Shown piece after piece: positions 1 through 8,206 of a DNA stretch of 64,000 bases. The notes below the pieces were generated by a model. The model was not told the DNA's origin. It worked only from the letters and a program-made list of their open reading frames with translations, and ran no database searches. A program made the position numbers and the translations under genes. The stretch covers positions 62,001-126,000 of the forward strand of contig NZ_JAHVAP010000015.1 in NCBI RefSeq assembly GCF_024721155.1, given 5' to 3'. This DNA is from Mucilaginibacter phenanthrenivorans (GTDB lineage: Bacteria; Bacteroidota; Bacteroidia; Sphingobacteriales; Sphingobacteriaceae). Every line of letters starts with the position of its first letter. Position 1 is the stretch's first letter.

Positions 1-178
1 CATCAGCATCCCAATCGAAATCTGCCGGGGCTACTGTGATCTTTGATTTGATCTCATTGATGAAATTTGAATCAGCCTCTGATTCAATAGTTTCTTTTTC
101 CTGAGGAGTTGCTCCAACTACTTCGAGTTCAGCCTCCTTAGCTTTTAATTCTTTTTCTGCTTCCTGTTTTTTTGCCAT
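1..178 (-). CDS. rpsA: 30S ribosomal protein S1, N-terminus (partial)
   Basis: The first 59 codons of a minus-strand gene that runs off the left edge. The translation opens MAKKQEAEKELKAKEAELEV, is rich in Lys/Glu/Ala, and then reaches a D-F-D-W-D segment. This looks like the charged N-terminal extension of Bacteroidota ribosomal protein S1, which precedes the S1 RNA-binding repeats. S1 binds mRNA during translation initiation on the 30S subunit. The start ATG (176-178) has an AGGAG-like stretch about 12 nt upstream, unusual in this phylum. The S1 repeats lie outside the window, so the call rests on the N-terminus only. Confidence 0.72.
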   Translation of the reverse strand, partial: MAKKQEAEKELKAKEAELEVVGATPQEKETIESEADSNFINEIKSKITVAPADFDWDAD

Positions 179-198
179 TAAATAAATTATCTCCTTTT

Positions 199-228
199 CC
201 CAATTTGTTAATTGGGACTGCAAAGGTA
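199..228 (-). promoter_or_regulatory. rpsA promoter element and 5' leader hairpin
   Basis: On the minus strand TACCTTTG (221-228) matches the Bacteroidota -7 consensus TAnnTTTG. No convincing -33 element is seen. Immediately downstream, 199-216 is a perfect inverted repeat, CCCAATT-AACA-AATTGGG (7-bp stem, 4-nt loop). With a start site about five bases after the -7 element, the hairpin would sit at or near the very 5' end of the mRNA, followed by the AGGAG stretch and the ATG. Confidence 0.5.
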
Positions 229-399
229 GGTATATTAATTTTATTTAGAAAAGAATATTTTGATGTTAAATGCTGATTTTTAGGGCATTTTAACGGTTAA
301 GCAGCGTTTTTTCACCTGGGGACTACTATAAACGGCGGTAAATCCCAATTTAATTATTCCTGTTGGCGAGATTCTTTAGAAGGCACCCTGGTAAAACTC

Positions 400-2313
400 T
401 TATTTATAAAACCAAATTATCTTATTTTTTACAGATGTATTTACATACCGCTTGCCTTCGTAATCAATAAACGGCTTGTTGGCGGTTGTTGAAATTATAC
501 AGTCGATTTTTACCATATCTGCTTTAGCTGATTTGCTGAAGTTATTTACGCCTATATATAAAGGATTGAGTTGCCTGCTGAAGCACCGTGAAAATAAAGG
601 GTATTCCCAATCATCAACGCCAAAAATTAATCCAATGTTTTTATAAGATGATTTTTGAACGATAGAATTAATGCTGTTATACTCATTATATATAGGGATG
701 TTGCCAATAAAATATTTCTGATATCCGGGCTGGAACATCTTATTCGAAAACGGGCGCCTTTCGGTATGAAGCACCACCAATAAGGCATATATCATTAACA
801 ATGGCGAAAGCCAGTAAAACGCCTTCCTGAACCATGAATACAAACTCAAGCAATAACAGATTAACGGCACCGCAATCAAAAACATTTCGATGTGCAGCCT
901 GGAATGCCAGGGCTGCCATTTTAGGTAATAGCAGAAAAATATGGCCTGTAACAGTAGAATCGCCAATAAGGATGTAACTATTACATTACGCCTGCCATTA
1001 AGCAGGTTGTATATTATTAGCACAGTAGAAATGATGATCAATATAAAATGAAATGGGTTTGGTGATCCTTCTTCATCTGTGGTAAGCGTTATTGTAGTGT
1101 ATTTTAGGTTGCGGTAGTTTACTGCCGTATCATTGATATCGAGCCCGGCAATTTGGTGCAACCTATGGATAACCTTATCTGAAAAAATGGCGGCGGGTTT
1201 AAAAAGCATTACACCCGTGTGCATCCCCGCATTTTTAACAATACTGGAAGCCAGCAGGGCGGCGCTCATTTTCTGGTTGGAGTACATGTTTGATTCAGCC
1301 TTGTCAACGCCGAGGATATTATGCGTAAGCTGGTAGTTGCGCGAAAAATGACCAAAGTTTAAGCCGATCACGATAACTATCGCCGCAAACGAATAACCTA
1401 AACTCCAATAGTTTTTGGTTTTAAGTAGTTGTATCACCACAATAATCCCAAAGAATAAAAGAACCGGAGGCAGGTATATATAAGCTGTTCCCTTAGTTAA
1501 CAATGCCAAACCTGTTGCTAAACCTAGGCACAGATAGTTTTTAAACATCGGTTGCTTAATGGTCTTCACAGCAAAAAGGAACGCTGTTAACACAAAAAAA
1601 GCAACCACAATATCATTCTGCGTGCTTCCCGCCTGTAGTAAAACTTCTGGAATTGTTACCGAGAGCACAATTGCGATGATCTTGTATTGCCTGTTCAAGC
1701 CGAACTGCTCAACTATTGATACAACTGTAATTACAGAAAAGAGCAGGGAAATGAATTGAACAAGATTGGAGAAAACATCGCTTCGGCATAAAATGCCGAA
1801 GTTCATGATCACATATTCGGCAAAGGGGGGCTGGTAAAGCTGCCGGGTGATATCAGTTGGATAATGCGCAACAGATTGATGACTTACCCAACTTGTGATT
1901 CGTGCCATGTGGTAGGTCATGGCGTCCCAGTTGTTGGGCGGATATATTATTGCCGCTATAAAGACTAATACCAGGATAAGGGTGGATGCTGTAAAGAGCG
2001 CTTTGTCGGCTTTAGTTAGATCAGATATTTTTTGCCTGGTTGCAATCCATAAATCTGACGTAAAATCGCGGGTCCGCTGGTTATTCCTGTATAAAAATAT
2101 GATCAATGCCAGGGTGGTTACCGACCAGCCTATTAATAAAAACTGGTAATTAAGCTGATGGAACAGACTCAATACCTCTACCAGGAAAACTACTATTGCT
2201 GAAAAGCTTAGCGCACTTACAATCAACAATTCTTTTTTACTGATCATTTTGGCTGAAATACCTAATGACAGGAAAATTGATATAAAACAAAATAAAAGGA
2301 TTGCAATTCCCAT
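400..2313 (-). CDS. Multipass membrane glycosyltransferase of GT-C/GT39-like type
   Basis: A protein of 637 residues with a dozen or so hydrophobic segments over its first 500 residues and a short soluble C-terminus. After the third or fourth membrane helix it has PPNNWDAMTYHMARI, which resembles the first extracytoplasmic loop of GT-C enzymes (GT39/ArnT-like) with its acidic residue next to an aromatic residue and a YH pair. Such enzymes transfer sugars from polyprenyl-phosphate donors on the outer face of the inner membrane. The acceptor cannot be deduced. The start is the ATG at 2311-2313; an upstream TTG gives only two more residues. It lies 33 bp after the AcpH-like gene and may be cotranscribed with it. 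Confidence 0.6.
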   Translation of the reverse strand: MGIAILLFCFISIFLSLGISAKMISKKELLIVSALSFSAIVVFLVEVLSLFHQLNYQFLLIGWSVTTLALIIFLYRNNQRTRDFTSDLWIATRQKISDLTKADKALFTASTLILVLVFIAAIIYPPNNWDAMTYHMARITSWVSHQSVAHYPTDITRQLYQPPFAEYVIMNFGILCRSDVFSNLVQFISLLFSVITVVSIVEQFGLNRQYKIIAIVLSVTIPEVLLQAGSTQNDIVVAFFVLTAFLFAVKTIKQPMFKNYLCLGLATGLALLTKGTAYIYLPPVLLFFGIIVVIQLLKTKNYWSLGYSFAAIVIVIGLNFGHFSRNYQLTHNILGVDKAESNMYSNQKMSAALLASSIVKNAGMHTGVMLFKPAAIFSDKVIHRLHQIAGLDINDTAVNYRNLKYTTITLTTDEEGSPNPFHFILIIISTVLIIYNLLNGRRNVIVTSLLAILLLQAIFFCYYLKWQPWHSRLHIEMFLIAVPLICYCLSLYSWFRKAFYWLSPLLMIYALLVVLHTERRPFSNKMFQPGYQKYFIGNIPIYNEYNSINSIVQKSSYKNIGLIFGVDDWEYPLFSRCFSRQLNPLYIGVNNFSKSAKADMVKIDCIISTTANKPFIDYEGKRYVNTSVKNKIIWFYK

Positions 2314-2346
2314 GGTCAATTATAGGAAATTTAAATTGATATGGGA

Positions 2347-3018
2347 TTAATCGATCGTTAGCTTACTTTCAATCCCATCAAAAACAGACATGAAATTATC
2401 CAGTAAACTTTCGCGATAGCTAACCAAAACTGTATTAATAGCAGCTTCGTGCTCCGGTGTAAACGGATTGTTCCATACCCGCATACATATGCGTTTTAGG
2501 GCATAGGCTATTTGTTCCGTTTTTGAGTAGGTGTACAGGTAACGGCTTTTTTTGAATTCAGCGTAAAATTTATTGAATACCGAAGTGTCCTTCAGCCCTG
2601 CAAAAGTTAAGAATTCGTCGATAATGGGGAGCCGGCATCCGTCGAGATGATCATAAAACCCATCCACTGTTATTTTTTGAGTGGTCAGCAACAGGTTATC
2701 CAGTATCAATTCCAATGCTATATGGCCCAAAAAGAATGGCTTTACCGGCGAGCCCTCGATGGCGGGCAGGAGTAGTTTTTTTAGCTGATGCGAATGATGC
2801 AGGAAAAATTCGTCCGAATGAAAATACCGGTCGACCTCCAAGTGCTTGTTCCAGCCGGCGATGATGGAGTTTACTGCATTATCGGAATGGTGAAGCTTTT
2901 CGGGATGGAGGACTACGGTTTTATCAGCATTTTTCAAAAGATCGGGCAATATCGTTCCCAAAATATGGTAACAATTGTCAGACTCCCGGTCGAAATAAAA
3001 ATGAGATAAAAAATTCAT
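2347..3018 (-). CDS. ACP phosphodiesterase-like (AcpH/DUF479) protein
   Basis: A protein of 223 residues. It begins MNFLSHFYF and later has a GHIALELILDNLLL helix and a conserved R-Y-F-H segment. This matches the layout of the AcpH/DUF479 family, whose members typically start MNFLAH and belong to the HD fold; AcpH removes the phosphopantetheine arm from acyl carrier protein. The Bacteroidota members are divergent and their activity is not established, so I infer only family membership. The ATG at 3016-3018 was chosen because it restores the MNFLxH start; a TTG five codons upstream is unlikely. The downstream membrane gene follows after 33 bp. Confidence 0.55.
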   Translation of the reverse strand: MNFLSHFYFDRESDNCYHILGTILPDLLKNADKTVVLHPEKLHHSDNAVNSIIAGWNKHLEVDRYFHSDEFFLHHSHQLKKLLLPAIEGSPVKPFFLGHIALELILDNLLLTTQKITVDGFYDHLDGCRLPIIDEFLTFAGLKDTSVFNKFYAEFKKSRYLYTYSKTEQIAYALKRICMRVWNNPFTPEHEAAINTVLVSYRESLLDNFMSVFDGIESKLTID

Positions 3019-3125
3019 AGTAGCCCTCTTCAAGTATCGCGATCAACCCAAAATAGAGAAAAAAATCGGGATTCCCCTGATTGTAAATCGATTTGACCGA
3101 TCACAGACATTTTAACCGGCTCAAT

Positions 3126-3172
3126 AATCGGTGAAATCATCCAAAATCGGTGTTATCATATTATTATATTTG
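3126..3172 (+). promoter_or_regulatory. tyrS promoter with a direct repeat over the -33 region
   Basis: TATATTTG at 3165-3172 fits TAnnTTTG and lies 38 bp before the tyrS ATG. Upstream, the octamer AATCGGTG occurs twice (3126-3133 and 3145-3152), each followed by two bases and ATCAT. The copies are 19 bp apart and the second covers the expected -33 region. The spacing, near two helical turns, suggests a protein binding site, but this is inference. Confidence 0.45.
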
Positions 3173-3210
3173 CCGTCCCGATTACAACCGGGCTTTAAAT
3201 AGAACACATA

Positions 3211-4494
3211 ATGAACTTTGTTGAAGAATTACGCTGGCGGGGCATGCTGCATGATATTATGCCCGGAACCGAGGAACTGTTAAATAAGGGAATGGTATCG
3301 GGTTATATAGGTTTTGACCCAACTGCCGATTCGCTCCATGTGGGTAGCCTTGCGCAGATCATGACCATGATCCATTTTCAGCGGGCTGGCCATAAGCCAT
3401 TTGCGCTGGTTGGCGGTGCTACCGGTATGGTTGGCGATCCCTCAGGTAAATCGCAGGAACGTAATTTGCTGTCGGAAGATGTATTGCAGCTGAACCTGGC
3501 AGGTATAAAAGGCCAGCTTGAAAAATTTCTTGATTTTGATTGCGGTGCAAACAGCGCCCAAATGGTAAATAATTACGACTGGTTCAAGGATTTTACCTTC
3601 CTTGATTTTATCCGCGAGGTTGGCAAGCACATTACCGTTAACTACATGATGGCCAAGGATTCGGTTAAAAAACGATTGGAGGGCGAAACCGGCATGTCGT
3701 TCACTGAATTTACTTACCAGCTGGTTCAAGGCTACGATTTCTATTATTTATGGAAAAACCATAACTGCGCACTGCAAATGGGCGGATCCGACCAATGGGG
3801 TAATATCGTAACAGGTACCGAGCTTGTTCGCCGTAAGGGGGCCGGGGAGGCGTTTGCACTAACTACCCAACTGATAAAGAAGTCAGACGGTACAAAATTC
3901 GGTAAAACAGAAGGCGGCAATATCTGGCTTGATTCAACCAAAACATCCCCATACAAATTCTACCAGTTCTGGCTGAATACAAGCGATGAGGATGCAAAAA
4001 CTTATGTGAGGATCTTTACTTTGTTTGATAAAGAAACCATTGAAGCTTTAGAAGCCGAACAGGATGCTGCACCGCATTTAAGGGTACTGCAAAAAGCTTT
4101 GGCAAAAGATATTACGATCCGTGTACATGGTGAGGCTGCTTATGAAAAGGCGATCAAGTCGTCAGAATTTTTGTTTGGAAACATCGGCATTGAGTTTTTA
4201 AGTGAGTTGAATGACGATGAGGTGCTGGGATTATTTGAGGGTGTACCGAATTTTAAGGTGAGTTTGGCTGATTTGCAGCAAGGCGTAAATGTGGTTGAAT
4301 TGTTAGCTGCACATACAACTGTTTTCCCGTCAAAAGGCGAAGCAAAAAAAATGATCCAGGGTGGAGGAACTGCTATTAATAAACTGAAGGTCAACTCTGC
4401 GGATGATATTTATAATCATGAAGTATTAATAAGCGGGAAATATTTAGTGGCGCAAAAAGGTAAGAAAAATTATTTCTTAATTATTGCTGAATAA
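3211..4494 (+). CDS. tyrS: Tyrosyl-tRNA synthetase
   Basis: A protein of 427 residues, the usual length for bacterial TyrRS. It activates tyrosine with ATP and charges tRNA-Tyr in the cytoplasm. The class I signatures are visible: HVGS at residues 43-46 (HIGH motif) and KFGKT at 229-233 (KMSKS motif). The tyrosine-binding region includes [11 protein letters not shown] near 170-180 and GGSDQWGN near 191. The last 80 or so residues form an S4-like RNA-binding domain with the typical [11 protein letters not shown] segment. A TAnnTTTG promoter lies 38 bp upstream. The toxin-antitoxin block begins right after the stop codon. Confidence 0.97.
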   Translation: MNFVEELRWRGMLHDIMPGTEELLNKGMVSGYIGFDPTADSLHVGSLAQIMTMIHFQRAGHKPFALVGGATGMVGDPSGKSQERNLLSEDVLQLNLAGIKGQLEKFLDFDCGANSAQMVNNYDWFKDFTFLDFIREVGKHITVNYMMAKDSVKKRLEGETGMSFTEFTYQLVQGYDFYYLWKNHNCALQMGGSDQWGNIVTGTELVRRKGAGEAFALTTQLIKKSDGTKFGKTEGGNIWLDSTKTSPYKFYQFWLNTSDEDAKTYVRIFTLFDKETIEALEAEQDAAPHLRVLQKALAKDITIRVHGEAAYEKAIKSSEFLFGNIGIEFLSELNDDEVLGLFEGVPNFKVSLADLQQGVNVVELLAAHTTVFPSKGEAKKMIQGGGTAINKLKVNSADDIYNHEVLISGKYLVAQKGKKNYFLIIAE

Positions 4495-4518
4495 TTTTAA
4501 TTTGCGACAAAAGGTAAT

Positions 4519-4526
4519 TATATTTG
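4519..4526 (+). promoter_or_regulatory. Promoter element of the Xre/RES module
   Basis: TATATTTG matches TAnnTTTG and ends only 5 bp before the antitoxin ATG at 4532. The predicted transcript would start at or next to the start codon, giving a leaderless or nearly leaderless message. A TTTG at 4501-4504 lies upstream but at a shorter than usual spacing. Confidence 0.5.
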
Positions 4527-4531
4527 TACAT

Positions 4532-5029
4532 ATGTCGCATAAGTCAAAATATGAAGATACGCCAGACATCGTAAGCGAGCCGATGGTAGCTTATGTTGTC
4601 CAAAGCCAGGGCAATTCCTTTTATAATTTATTAGGAAGCACTAAATCGTTAAAGTTTTCTAATGATTTTGATTTAATAAACATAGCACGCAAGGGTTTTT
4701 CAAAGCGCACCTTGCTTGCTCTTGCTAAAAAAATCTCCTTAAATATCCAGGAGTTAGCCAACATACTGCACATTAGTGAGCGCACTTTACAACGCTACGA
4801 TGATGATGATCTTATCAAAACTGAATACGCCGAGAAAGCCGTTGAGTTAGCCCGCCTTTATACCCGCGGTGAGGAAGTATTTGGCTCCATTGATAAATTC
4901 AAATTATGGGTAAAGGCACCAAGTCTTATCTTTAATGGCGAGGCCCCGGTTACCATTTTGGATACCTCCGCAGGTTTTGATTTGGTTTTCAAGGAGCTTG
5001 GCCGTATTGAACACGGCATTTTTGCTTAA
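4532..5029 (+). CDS. Xre/MbcA/ParS-type antitoxin (DUF2384)
   Basis: A protein of 165 residues. The middle part, LALAKKISLNIQELANILHI followed by SERTLQRY, is an Xre-like helix-turn-helix. The C-terminal half (ARLYTRGEEVFGSIDKFKLW, then SLIFNGEAPVTILDT) is the DUF2384 MbcA/ParS/Xre toxin-binding domain. Antitoxins of this family bind the RES toxin's active site and autoregulate the operon. The partner toxin starts 6 bp downstream. The ATG at 4532 was chosen over an in-frame start at 4484 that would overlap the end of tyrS. The promoter lies directly upstream. Confidence 0.88.
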   Translation: MSHKSKYEDTPDIVSEPMVAYVVQSQGNSFYNLLGSTKSLKFSNDFDLINIARKGFSKRTLLALAKKISLNIQELANILHISERTLQRYDDDDLIKTEYAEKAVELARLYTRGEEVFGSIDKFKLWVKAPSLIFNGEAPVTILDTSAGFDLVFKELGRIEHGIFA

Positions 5030-5035
5030 TTCCTG

Positions 5036-5488
5036 ATGATACTTTACCGGATAGGAAAATGTATTTATGCCGACAATTTGAGCGGCGAGTGGAGTCGTTT
5101 ATATGGCGGCCGCTGGAATAGCGAAGGCAAACCAGCATTATATCTTGCTTCATCCCGTTCATTGGCTATGTTAGAAGTGCTGGTGCATCTGCAGCCATTA
5201 ATGATCCCTAATGATTTTTGCCTTGTAGAAGTGGAAGTGCCTGGTAGCAGCATCAGCCAGGTTTTAGTTGATGACTTGCCAGGAAACTGGAAAGATGTTT
5301 CGCCGCCGCGGATCCTGAAACAAATTGGAAATAATTTCCTGGAAAATAAAAGGCATTTGATGCTGAAGGTGCCCTCGTCCATCGTGCCGATGGAGCATAA
5401 TTACCTGGTAAATGTATTACACCCCGATATGAAAAAGGTTAAGGTGTTGAGCAAGGAGCCCTTTGATTTTGACAGCAGATTAGTATAG
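5036..5488 (+). CDS. RES-domain toxin (NAD+ phosphorylase/hydrolase family)
   Basis: A complete RES domain of 150 residues. RES toxins such as MbcT degrade NAD+ and arrest growth unless held by their Xre/DUF2384 antitoxin. Family signatures are present: YRIG at 4-7, GGRWNSEG at 24-31 with the conserved Arg26, ALYLASS around Tyr36, Glu47 in AMLEVLVHL, and PSSIVPMEHNYLVN (113-126) with the conserved Ser and Asn. All expected catalytic positions are kept, so the toxin looks active. It follows its antitoxin by 6 bp and is probably translated from the same message. Confidence 0.92.
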   Translation: MILYRIGKCIYADNLSGEWSRLYGGRWNSEGKPALYLASSRSLAMLEVLVHLQPLMIPNDFCLVEVEVPGSSISQVLVDDLPGNWKDVSPPRILKQIGNNFLENKRHLMLKVPSSIVPMEHNYLVNVLHPDMKKVKVLSKEPFDFDSRLV

Positions 5489-5537
5489 TTTTCCGGTTTG
5501 ATTTTTTAATTAAATATAGTATTTGTACATTTGATAT

Positions 5538-5744
5538 ATGGATGCTTTGATAGTTTACCCCGATAACAAAGAACAGTTGGCTGCGTTAAAGGCTGTTATG
5601 AAGGCTATGAAAATTTCCTTTGAGCAGAAAGCAGAAATCTATCCCGATTATGTAATTAAAGGCGTAAAAGAGTCATTACAGGAATCAAAGGATGGTAAGC
5701 TTACACCGTATACTGGCATTAGAGATATGCTAAATCTGGCATGA
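5538..5744 (+). CDS. DUF2683-type antitoxin of a ParE/RelE module
   Basis: A 68-residue acidic/basic protein, MDALIVYPDNKEQLAALKAV at the start, of the type annotated as DUF2683 in Bacteroidota. These small proteins regularly precede RelE/ParE toxins and are taken to be their antitoxins. Its stop overlaps the toxin start by 4 bp (ATGA at 5741-5744), the usual coupling of such pairs. A near-consensus -7 element (TAGTATTTG, one extra base) ends at 5525, 12 bp before the ATG, so this module probably has its own promoter and a very short leader. Confidence 0.82.
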   Translation: MDALIVYPDNKEQLAALKAVMKAMKISFEQKAEIYPDYVIKGVKESLQESKDGKLTPYTGIRDMLNLA

Positions 5745-6040
5745 GTCTGCAAATTTATTATACTCCGAGGTCAAAGGAAACTTTGTCATCGGTTTACAAT
5801 TTTATTCTTGGACGATTCGGAAAACGATCAGCCGATAAATTTATATTAAAAGCAGAAAAAACTATTTCGCTCATAGCTGAATTCCCGCTTATGTTCAAGG
5901 CTTCCAGCATCGACGAAAATGTCAGGATTGGCTTAATTACAAAACAAACTTCTTTATTTTACCTTGTCAAGGAAACCTCAATCGACCTTCTGTTCTTTTG
6001 GGATAATAGACAGGAACCAGTATTACCTTCCTTATTATAA
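5741..6040 (+). CDS. RelE/ParE-family toxin
   Basis: A 99-residue protein: YYTPRSKETLSSVYNFI, then a basic helix GRFGKRSADKFILKAEKTI, then the FPLMFKAS and VRIGLITKQTSLFYLV strands and LLFFWDNRQEP. This is the RelE/ParE barrel with the family's typical W-D-N-R-Q-x-P C-terminus. Members either cut mRNA on the ribosome (RelE) or inhibit gyrase (ParE); the sequence alone does not decide which. It is translationally coupled to the upstream DUF2683 gene by ATGA. Its last 6 bp overlap the 3' end of the convergent PH-SHOCT gene. Confidence 0.88.
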   Translation: MSLQIYYTPRSKETLSSVYNFILGRFGKRSADKFILKAEKTISLIAEFPLMFKASSIDENVRIGLITKQTSLFYLVKETSIDLLFFWDNRQEPVLPSLL

Positions 6041-6715
6041 GTCGCTCAGCAAATCCAGCTTCTTATGGTTATATTCTTCCTGCGAGATCAACCCATTGTC
6101 AAACAACATTCTTAGTTTTTTTAGCTTTTCGGTAAGCTCATCCGGTTTGGGCGCTTCGTGTACAACAGGCGCCGGAGCAGGTGCTGGTTCCGGAATATGC
6201 ACTGGTTCTGATTCAGGAGTTGCTAAAACTGGTGTAACAGGATGCTGCGATGATAAACGCGACGCGTTTTCAAACTGTATTGCGCCTGATTCTGCGCGTT
6301 TTTCTTCCAGGTCGCGCAGGCGGCGGGCTTCACGTTCTGATTCCTTGCGTTCCTGTGCGTATTGGTATAATTTACGGGCCTGTACCTTTGGCAGGTAATC
6401 AACGCCCATTTCGGCGCCGTTGGTGGTTTTTACACTGAATATAGCGCCAATGATCTCTTCCTTGGTGTAAACGTCGATGATGTCCTTCCAAACAAAATCA
6501 ACAAATTTTATGGTTAAACCGAGATTGGCAGGGGTGAAAAATAAGATCCTTTTGTTGGTTAAAGCAACGCAATCAGGAAACAGGTTTACTATAGGTTTTT
6601 TCTGAACTGCAATATATAATATTTCTTCACCCGTTGTGAGCAGGTCGGCAAGGCGCAGGTATATTTTTTCAACAGCTTTTGGGTCTTGTTCTTCGTTCAA
6701 AAATTTCTCGATCAT
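6035..6715 (-). CDS. PH-like domain and SHOCT domain protein
   Basis: A 226-residue soluble protein. Residues 20-120 (EEILYIAVQKKPIVNLFPDC, then VALTNKRILFFTP and FVWKDIIDV) match the bacterial PH-like domain of YokE/bPH type. A charged helix and a Pro-rich linker (PEPAPAPAPVVHEAPKPDE) follow. The end, LKKLRMLFDNGLISQEEYNH, is a SHOCT domain, a short oligomerisation module. Neither domain gives a specific activity. The 3' end overlaps the convergent RelE/ParE toxin gene by 6 bp. Confidence 0.8.
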   Translation of the reverse strand: MIEKFLNEEQDPKAVEKIYLRLADLLTTGEEILYIAVQKKPIVNLFPDCVALTNKRILFFTPANLGLTIKFVDFVWKDIIDVYTKEEIIGAIFSVKTTNGAEMGVDYLPKVQARKLYQYAQERKESEREARRLRDLEEKRAESGAIQFENASRLSSQHPVTPVLATPESEPVHIPEPAPAPAPVVHEAPKPDELTEKLKKLRMLFDNGLISQEEYNHKKLDLLSDL

Positions 6716-6794
6716 GACAATACTTAGTTAGTATGGTGCAAAAATAATAATATTATGTTAGTAGCAAGTTAAGTTTTTGAGGTTGATTCCCTAT

Positions 6795-6950
6795 GCCCCG
6801 TTAGGGGCAAAATATTGGTAGCACAATATTCGAAAGAAAAATCCGTGCCGTAGGTACGTAACATCGCCGGACATGTAGTATACGTTGCATACCTACGGCA
6901 TGCTAAAATACTAATGTTGATTTTCTACCAATATTTTGCTCCTACGGAGC
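6795..6950. repeat. Nested palindromic intergenic element (about 156 bp)
   Basis: Outer arms GCCCCGTTAGGGGC followed by AAAATATTGGTAG (6795-6821) and the complementary CTACCAATATTTTGC followed by TCCTACGGAGC (6925-6950). Inner arms are TGCCGTAGGTACGTAAC (6846-6862) and GTTGCATACCTACGGCA (6884-6900), 15 of 17 complementary. Each outer arm tip is itself a small palindrome. There is no coding potential. A fragment with AAATATTGGTAG recurs near 40704, so this looks like a dispersed repeat family. Confidence 0.75.
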
Positions 6951-7008
6951 CGCAAAATCAGATAGATAAACTAACGGTTCAATAATGTCGACCTAAATAG
7001 ATCTTTAA

Positions 7009-7986
7009 TTAAGCTATCAGCAAATTACAACCCCTTATATCCGAGTTATCAAATCGCCCCAAAACCTCGAACGATCCATCTGCGTAAACCTTGCCCAAAT
7101 CCTGCGTTGCGATAAACGAGCAGGAATTGATATTTGCCAGGTCGATAACGTTGATGCCGCCGGCTTTGTTGTTCTGCAAAAGATCAAGCGGATCGTTGGT
7201 ATCCCTTGTAATGATCTTCATCCATGGCGGACAGTCAAAAATGCCTTCACCCTTTGAGTATGCCTGTGAAAGCAGCTCCGTCATACCGTATTCCGAATGA
7301 ATGGCTTTAACACCAAAGCCATTACACAATTGCTTATGCAATTCCTCGCGAATCATTTCCTTGCGGCGCCCCTTCATACCACCTGTTTCCATTACTATCA
7401 ATTCGGGGAAGTTGATTTGATAAGCTTCAACAAAATCAAGCAGGGCAAAGGTTACGCCTATTAACAGCGTTGGTTTTTGTATCGATTGTTGTTTTTTAAG
7501 CTGAATAAAAAGCTCCTGGTGGTTATATAAATAAAACCCACTGTCCGCATTTTTTGATTGTTTGATGAGGTCATCAGCCATATAGATCAATGATGACCCT
7601 TCGCGTTCCAGGTAGGCTGGCAACAGGGCAAGGATAGTATATTGTTCTATATCGCCATAAAACAGCCTGAACGCATCACGGAAGCTTTGGGTATACCAGC
7701 TAACATCTGTTACCAAATGGCTGCTGGTGATCGTGCCTGTGGTGCCCGAACTGGTAAAGGTAACCTCAACTGGCTTATCTGAACTTAGGACCTCGTGCGA
7801 TTTAAAAAATTCAATCGGCAGAAAGGGGATTTGCCGGATGGTTTGAACCTGCGTGGCATCAATCCTTAATCCCTTTATAAAATCGTGATAAACCTTGCAA
7901 TTTTCTGCCTGGTATTTAAAGATCTGTAAAGCAGTATCATTAAACGCCTGTTTATTGTTGATCGAAAATACCTGCTGCTTGTTCAC
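7009..7986 (-). CDS. LuxE-family acyl-protein synthetase/AMP-forming acyltransferase
   Basis: A 325-residue member of the LuxE/phenylacetate-CoA ligase-like adenylate-forming enzymes. Seen are the phosphate-binding loop FTSSGTTG (near residue 78), the ETGGMKGRRKEM segment, the A5-like motif SEYGMTELLSQAY, and the TQDLG...GRFDNSDIRGCNLL end. Such proteins activate a carboxylic acid with ATP and pass it to a protein thiol or another acceptor. The substrate is unknown, and Bacteroidota homologues are usually annotated only as acyltransferase. It starts with GTG. A TATCTTTG element ends 4 bp upstream, so the message may be leaderless. Confidence 0.78.
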   Translation of the reverse strand: MNKQQVFSINNKQAFNDTALQIFKYQAENCKVYHDFIKGLRIDATQVQTIRQIPFLPIEFFKSHEVLSSDKPVEVTFTSSGTTGTITSSHLVTDVSWYTQSFRDAFRLFYGDIEQYTILALLPAYLEREGSSLIYMADDLIKQSKNADSGFYLYNHQELFIQLKKQQSIQKPTLLIGVTFALLDFVEAYQINFPELIVMETGGMKGRRKEMIREELHKQLCNGFGVKAIHSEYGMTELLSQAYSKGEGIFDCPPWMKIITRDTNDPLDLLQNNKAGGINVIDLANINSCSFIATQDLGKVYADGSFEVLGRFDNSDIRGCNLLIA

Positions 7987-7990
7987 AGGG

Positions 7991-7998
7991 CAAAGATA
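7991..7998 (-). promoter_or_regulatory. Promoter element of the LuxE-like gene
   Basis: TATCTTTG on the minus strand fits TAnnTTTG. Only four bases (CCCT) separate it from the GTG start at 7986. Transcription would begin at or next to the start codon. Confidence 0.45.
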
Positions 7999-8206
7999 AG
8001 ATCAGAATTTACAAAATTTAAGAATTTACAAGATCAGCGTTATGAATTAAACTAATTATGCCGGTTAACATTCTGAAAATTCGATAATTCTGTGAATTCT
8101 GATTCAGACAAAAGTTTACAGAAATTAAACAAACAAGGAAAGATTTTTGGGGTTATAAATGTAACATTTGCTTAATTTTTATAATTAATATTAAAGATCA
8201 CATCCC

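Noticed and set aside
4484-4531. Longer antitoxin start overlapping tyrS
   Set aside because: It would place the promoter-like TATATTTG inside the coding region and adds a non-family segment; the ATG at 4532 fits better.
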